Part shown: one piece after another, positions 58,197 through 64,000 of the stretch
How the letters are laid out: each line of letters starts with the position of its first letter
Numbering within the stretch: position 1 is the first letter of the stretch
Source of the DNA: Hofstenia miamia
Taxonomy: Eukaryota > Xenacoelomorpha > Acoela
Reading direction: 5' to 3'
Assembly (NCBI GenBank): GCA_004352715.1
Contig: SCFE01000016.1
Span: 1,909,106 to 1,973,105, forward strand
DNA length: 64,000 nt
The notes under the pieces: generated by a model
Seen by the model: the letters and a program-made list of their open reading frames with translations, nothing else
Told to the model about the DNA's origin: nothing
Databases searched by the model: none
Translations under genes and position numbers: made by a program

Positions 58197-58640
58197 CTTT
58201 TAACTAACCTAAATTCGAAGGATCGTATGCTTCTATCAAAGACATTTAATTGGTGTATAAAAACTCTAAACTTTGCACAAAAGCATGACGAAGCATCAGT
58301 ATATCGTAATAAATATAAAATATTATCTCCGCTCTATCAAATTCATATGCATATGCTATCTATTTTATTTAAATTCAAATATTTACAAACATCTCTCCTT
58401 TCCATTAATGACTATATTAAATTAAATGAGCGATCGCAAAAATTTCTGTGCTTAGATAAAAATTCTAATGGCTTTCATCACATATCAATTAAATTGTGGA
58501 ATAATTTAGATTATGGAACGCGAATAGAAATAAACTATAAAAAGTTTAGAAAAAAATTGAAACAATTTCTTCTAATAAAACAGTATACATTAGAGGACGG
58601 TAATACACTTCATGCATTCGAAACATACATCCAACTTTGA
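58197..58640 (+). pseudogene. LINE family A: C-terminal part after the inserted transposon
   Basis: In the same register as 56126-56710 once the insertion is removed: LLTNLNSKDRMLLSKTFNWC, IKTLNFAQKHDEASVY, YKILSPLYQIHMHMLSILFK, LNERSQKFLCLDKNSNGFHH, SIKLWNNLDYGTRIEINYKK and a stop at 58638-58640. This is the C-terminal region after the thumb in CR1/Jockey-like LINEs. A 3' UTR of about 150 bp follows, with AATAAA near 58758. Confidence 0.82.
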
Positions 58641-58799
58641 GCACCCACAGAAACATTCACACAAACAATGATTATATTATTATATATTTTACTTATTAAT
58701 TTGTAGTTATTTATTCTTTTGTCGTGTGTTAGTTTGTAGAATTTTGTATACATTGAGCAATAAATTGGCTTGACTCATCAATTACATTAAAAATTTTAT

Positions 58800-59930
58800 T
58801 GTAATATTTGTGTATAAATATTGAGCTGATCGCAAATATCGACCGGTCGTCACAACCTCAAATATGCGAGAACATCAACAAGAAGCATTCGACATGAACA
58901 TTTGTCATTTATTCAATCCCAACTCCAAACTTAATACTAACACCAATCCTTACTCTAATCCTTACCCCCTTAATCACAATGATTAATAGTTTCTTTTCAA
59001 CATTTTTAGTAGGCATGAAAATATTCGTTTGAAAGAATATTGGATATATATGGGTATTTTATTTCAATTTTATCATTAATCTAGCAAAGCGCTAATTCCT
59101 ATGTAATAAATTTATTCAAAATTATACTAGCCTAATTCTCCTGACGAATAGAAAAGTAGGCAGTTTTCGATATCAAAACCGAGAAACCAACTTACTATTT
59201 TGCCAAAATTTTATGACCCTTCAAAGAGTAAACAAGGAAAGAAGATTCATTCAATTGAAGCAATAAGAAAAAACATCTTAAGCTAAGTTTTTGCAATGGC
59301 TATAATCTTCTTTTCAATTCAAAAGAAATAATAGCATTTTCAAGATCAATGATTACCCTGAGTGAATAAAAATATTTGGCTAACAATACTAACAATAATA
59401 ACTTAATATCATATTATATAATATATAATTGTAAAATATAATTATAATATTATATAACATAATATATCTGATGACTCTACAGATGTAGTAAAATTTGATA
59501 GTATAAATCATTCAATGGGGGATTTTCATGAAATTTTGAAAAGTTTCAAAATATCTCATTTTCTTATTGGAAATTTAAAAAAAATTGTTGCCAGTTTTTA
59601 AAATTTTCTATATTTTTTAATATTACTACATTTATTTTAATCCCATTATCTACATTGATTGGTTTGATGTCATTTCTGATCTCTTAAATATAGAATTTGC
59701 GGAAATTTTTTGGAAAACACATTAAATATTAATATTTATTTATAGATTTTACAGAATATATTTAATTAAAAGTATACTAATTTTAAATAAGTGCATTAAT
59801 GAAGTTTTGCAATACTTTTAGTATAGTTATAATAAAAGCAACATCAATAAATTTGTCAATGATAATGGACTTAATGCTTGCATGCTTCTATTCCAAATCT
59901 ACAATTTATAGCCAACCAGGGTTTGCAAAC
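58800..59930. other. Non-coding stretch
   Basis: No gene recognised. A degenerate CCTTA/CCTAA-like pyrimidine patch runs at about 58918-58980, and a TA-rich patch at 59400-59465. Confidence 0.35.
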
Positions 59931-59934
59931 ACTA

Positions 59935-60238
59935 AATTAAGCAATTCAATGCACTCAAATTACAGAGAAAAGGCCATTTGTTTTTGTAGAGTTACAGTGA
60001 ATTCAGGATTGCAATGTTTAATTACTCTTGAACACAAGGTCAGCTCCTCCACATATATATGCATTATTGAAGTGGGTGGAAAAAATGGAGACATTATCTG
60101 TGATATGTAAGGGATGTCTTGCCCAAACAGAGGGATGTAAAGGTGTAGTTGCATTTATTTTGTGGTTGTATTGCTAAAGTGTTGAACCCTCTACAACAGA
60201 TGTTGAATGCTATTGGGGAAAATTACACCTGTCTCTTG
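59935..60238 (+). pseudogene. SWIM-type zinc finger fragment of a dispersed YqaJ/SWIM-like family
   Basis: One frame gives RVTVNSGLQCLITLEHKVSS, STYICIIEVGGKNGDIICD; a frame change then gives CKGCLAQTEGCKGVVAFILW, LYC, stop, SVEPSTTDVECYWGKLHLSL. The order VTV-SG / S-TY-C-IEV---NGDI / C--C----GCK-VVAF--WL / PS-T-VECYW is that of SWIM zinc fingers (CxCx(n)CxH) in animal genes often paired with a YqaJ nuclease domain, a group frequently dispersed like mobile elements. Here the metal-binding His reads as Gly and a stop is present. The sequence LVKASFIK^GTAAAT at 60260 could be an exon end. Confidence 0.5.
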
Positions 60239-60643
60239 TAAAGGCTTCTTTCATCAAGGTAAATTGTTTTTTTTTGTTTGAATTCTACTAACACATATTT
60301 AGACATCTGATTTTTACATTCATTGAGTTTCTCAAAATCTTTGATAAATTTACAAAATTCAGCATTTATTGATGAGACATTTTCTGTAATTTCCCCAAGT
60401 TCATTGCTTGCTAAGCTCAAATCTCCAAACTTTTATTTAAGTATGTTCATAAATATGCTAATAAAAAAACATATAAAAGTTTCTGCAGATGATTTTTTGC
60501 AGCATGTTGAGGATTCTTTAGCATCAGCATTGTCTTCCATTTTACAAGATTTGGAATGAGAGATACTGTAGAGTCGCTCAGGGAACCTTAGTGCCATTTA
60601 TATCTTTTTATTTCGATCTAAATCAATTGTATTCTGACGTCAC

Positions 60644-61643
60644 NNNNNNNNNNNNNNNNNNNNNNNNNNNNNNNNNNNNNNNNNNNNNNNNNNNNNNNNN
60701 NNNNNNNNNNNNNNNNNNNNNNNNNNNNNNNNNNNNNNNNNNNNNNNNNNNNNNNNNNNNNNNNNNNNNNNNNNNNNNNNNNNNNNNNNNNNNNNNNNNN
60801 NNNNNNNNNNNNNNNNNNNNNNNNNNNNNNNNNNNNNNNNNNNNNNNNNNNNNNNNNNNNNNNNNNNNNNNNNNNNNNNNNNNNNNNNNNNNNNNNNNNN
60901 NNNNNNNNNNNNNNNNNNNNNNNNNNNNNNNNNNNNNNNNNNNNNNNNNNNNNNNNNNNNNNNNNNNNNNNNNNNNNNNNNNNNNNNNNNNNNNNNNNNN
61001 NNNNNNNNNNNNNNNNNNNNNNNNNNNNNNNNNNNNNNNNNNNNNNNNNNNNNNNNNNNNNNNNNNNNNNNNNNNNNNNNNNNNNNNNNNNNNNNNNNNN
61101 NNNNNNNNNNNNNNNNNNNNNNNNNNNNNNNNNNNNNNNNNNNNNNNNNNNNNNNNNNNNNNNNNNNNNNNNNNNNNNNNNNNNNNNNNNNNNNNNNNNN
61201 NNNNNNNNNNNNNNNNNNNNNNNNNNNNNNNNNNNNNNNNNNNNNNNNNNNNNNNNNNNNNNNNNNNNNNNNNNNNNNNNNNNNNNNNNNNNNNNNNNNN
61301 NNNNNNNNNNNNNNNNNNNNNNNNNNNNNNNNNNNNNNNNNNNNNNNNNNNNNNNNNNNNNNNNNNNNNNNNNNNNNNNNNNNNNNNNNNNNNNNNNNNN
61401 NNNNNNNNNNNNNNNNNNNNNNNNNNNNNNNNNNNNNNNNNNNNNNNNNNNNNNNNNNNNNNNNNNNNNNNNNNNNNNNNNNNNNNNNNNNNNNNNNNNN
61501 NNNNNNNNNNNNNNNNNNNNNNNNNNNNNNNNNNNNNNNNNNNNNNNNNNNNNNNNNNNNNNNNNNNNNNNNNNNNNNNNNNNNNNNNNNNNNNNNNNNN
61601 NNNNNNNNNNNNNNNNNNNNNNNNNNNNNNNNNNNNNNNNNNN
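60644..61643. other. 1000-n scaffold gap
   Basis: Placeholder gap of round size; true length unknown. Confidence 0.95.
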
Positions 61644-64000
61644 ATGAAATATATATGCAACTTAATATGCATTATTTTAGATTAACAAATTATGTTTATA
61701 TTTGCATAAATATACATGAGTTTGGCAGCCACTCCTGATGGGGTTTCACATGATTATGTAATTGAAGTGAAGTAATAGATTGATCTCCTATTAGATGATA
61801 AATTTAAGTAAACCCCAAGTACTATGCCCAAATCCTGTTACAGATGCTGATGGCTGAAAAGAATGCTGGCATATTTTGTGTTGGCATTCCAAGAATGCCA
61901 CTGATTTTTAATTGACTACCATTAAGGTTGAATTTAATGGAGATTTCATATACCCAATAATTACTAGATCAATTGATTTTTTGAAAAAAACATATATTTA
62001 ATATATTGCTATATATATAATGGTTGAGTATTTGTGTTTTATAGAACTGTACAATTCAGTATGGTATTTTTGCAGGTTGAACTTCTGCCAAGTCCTTTAT
62101 AATTTGCACATCATTTTAACAATATGAAATAAATAACCTAAAGTTCACATTTAATTGCAAGATTTGTTATAAATCTAAATAATTGAGCCAACTAGATTCA
62201 AGCAAATATTTCTTAGTCAACTAAGTTCTCAGCATACCATTTCACTATGGCTCAATAACAATAGAGAAGCTGTAAACTAGAAAAGGCATTGCTTACTAAC
62301 CCTGATCAGCAATGTTCTAAACATATTTAATATTATAGCAAGAAATAATAATAATTTATAAAATCATGTATGCTGAGACAAATAAAAAGTTAGTTACCAT
62401 TAATGGGGTTTGGGAGGAAATATATCTTGCAGAGAGCAGACCTCAATCTGCTCAAGAGATGGGAGAGACATCTTAAATTCTAGGTTGTAAATTGCAAAGA
62501 GCACAGGCAAATATGTAAAAATGATACATATTTGAAATTGATTTAATAGGAAACTTTGCATGTGAATGAAGTGAATTGAATTCCTGAACTCTTCTAATTA
62601 TTCTTTCTACATTGATTCAACATGCAGCTAATAGTTAATTAAATAATGAATATGTTTTAGATAGTATGTTTTTGCTTGAAACAGAAGGGGATATCTAAAC
62701 CATGCAACCTTTCAATTACAGCAATGATACTAGTGACTTGAAATGTTGAACTGCCAAAATTTGTGACTTTGGAGGCAAACAGCAGCCTGAAATTTTCCAC
62801 CATAAACATAGGATATGAAATTTATGTAGCCATCAGGATGCTTAATTGTATTTCTATTTTTATATTATAACCAAATTAAGTATTGTGCAGTGGTGTCAGA
62901 AAGTTTCTGAACAAGGATTTCAAAACAATCAATGATAGAATTGATTTCTGAAAAATTGGATTGGAAATTTGAATGGATATGGGATTGAACAATTTCATAA
63001 CTTTAGAAATAAATGAATTTTTTCAATGAAGCAGATAACTTAGATAAATAAACAGATATAATGCAACTGATGGTAGATTCCAACACATTAAAAATATCTG
63101 CAATTTCAGTATTGGGCAGCCAAAGTAGTTGGGGAATATTCAGACATAAGATAGGAAAACACAATAATATCAGGACTTTCATAAAAATAATATGTTTGAT
63201 GAAAGTTGTCTGTGGATTCTAAAATATTCACTTAGTGAGAAATACACAACTGCATATGAAATGTACTATTGTTTGGGCAGATTTTTGGTAATGTTCTAAT
63301 TCACATGTCTGACATTCTTTATCAAATGAAAGAGAAAATTCAGTTTCTCTTGAATAGGGTGATAATTCTTTCTATTGTTGAATAGGTGAGTGCACAGGTG
63401 ATTGTTTTGATGTTCATGGTGCTTGATGGCAGACAAACAATTGTAGGAGCATGCTAAGCTTAAATATTTTTTTGGATTTTTGAATAAAACTTGATAATAA
63501 TTTAAAATATCATTTTTTAAATTGAAAAGTTTTTCACAAACAAACATAGGGTATTTTGGTAGATTTTGGCATCTTTTTATTCACATCATTAAACCAAGAA
63601 ATTCACAAATTTCTGATCATTGGAATACTCAAAAACCAAACATTAGGATTATTTTTACTTGTTACATGACATGTTGGAACAAAACAGCACTTATATCTCA
63701 TATTACTCTAAAAAGTTAATAATTGTTATAATATGCTTGTTGATCATTGAAAAAATATAATCTGTGTACTATACTAATAAATAAAATAAAAAAGAATCAA
63801 CATTTTCAGCCTGAAATGAGTTAGCAATACCTCAGAAAAATCCATTATTTTAAGCAAGTTTCAATATTGAAAAATATAAATATAAAAACTTGTACCTTAA
63901 AATTTTCTTCAAAAAAATATGCCAACTCTAAATGTAAAAAGTCTAATGATATAAACAATACAATACATACATAACACTATTATAGTTTTCAGTATTTAAG
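61644..64000. other. Non-coding end of window
   Basis: No gene, RNA or transposon recognised. A minus-strand frame at 63296-63547 has Cys and His residues (SLACSYNCL, HHEHQNNHLCTH) but not in a zinc-finger spacing I recognise. Confidence 0.35.

Noticed and set aside
59463-59490. CTGATGACTCTACAGATGTAG as a second hammerhead
   Set aside because: A stem-like palindrome follows CTGATGA, but the GAAA box is absent (TAAA).
60591-61685. Long apparent open frames at 60.6-61.7 kb
   Set aside because: Almost entirely n; no real coding sequence.
63296-63547. Cys/His-containing minus-strand frame
   Set aside because: Spacing does not fit C2H2 or other finger types I know.

Overview
The window is AT-rich genomic DNA of an invertebrate animal. 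It has GT-AG introns, long gene-poor stretches, many (TA)n microsatellites and a dense layer of decayed transposons. Three cellular genes could be assembled exon by exon, all on the minus strand: the 3' part of a Pax transcription factor gene (31862-33270), a complete mitochondrial tyrosyl-tRNA synthetase gene (YARS2, 44362-49226, five exons, 439 aa) and a complete COP9 signalosome subunit 5 gene (COPS5/CSN5, 49835-51031, four exons, 326 aa). The species cannot be fixed from the sequence. Base composition, short introns and the mix of hAT, Tc1, CR1-like LINE and Penelope-like elements suit several invertebrate phyla.

Layout. 1-4974: a small hAT element (8-bp target duplication) beside a Tc1/mariner element, both repeated in a 2.2-kb duplication joined by a single n. 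6.8-8.4 kb: a TA-flanked MITE and a decayed CR1-like LINE. 9.7-22.5 kb: no gene, with two more n-joined duplications, a hAT-like GC-rich element and a precursor-like hairpin. 22.7-24.6 kb: LINE pieces flanking a possible piggyBac remnant. 25-31 kb: trinucleotide repeats, a frameshifted basic ORF and a hAT transposase end. 31.9-34.1 kb: the Pax gene 3' part with a Penelope-like remnant, and a hammerhead-like motif, upstream of it. 35-44 kb: mostly non-coding, with a 1-kb gap inside (TA)n and decayed reverse transcriptases. 44.3-51 kb: YARS2 and COPS5, head to tail 608 bp apart. 52.5-58.8 kb: LINE pile-up, with one LINE split by a transposon with ~300-bp inverted repeats and a 9-bp target duplication. 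59.9-60.2 kb: a decayed SWIM-type zinc-finger fragment. 60.6-61.6 kb: a gap. No gene is seen after it.

The three cellular genes act in unrelated processes (transcription, mitochondrial translation, cullin deneddylation), and nothing here suggests a functional cluster. The most useful observations are the nested transposon whose target duplication joins both halves of a LINE frame, the hammerhead-like motif at the Penelope-like 3' end, and four local duplications that look like unmerged contig ends. I did not find a wholly new multi-gene system.
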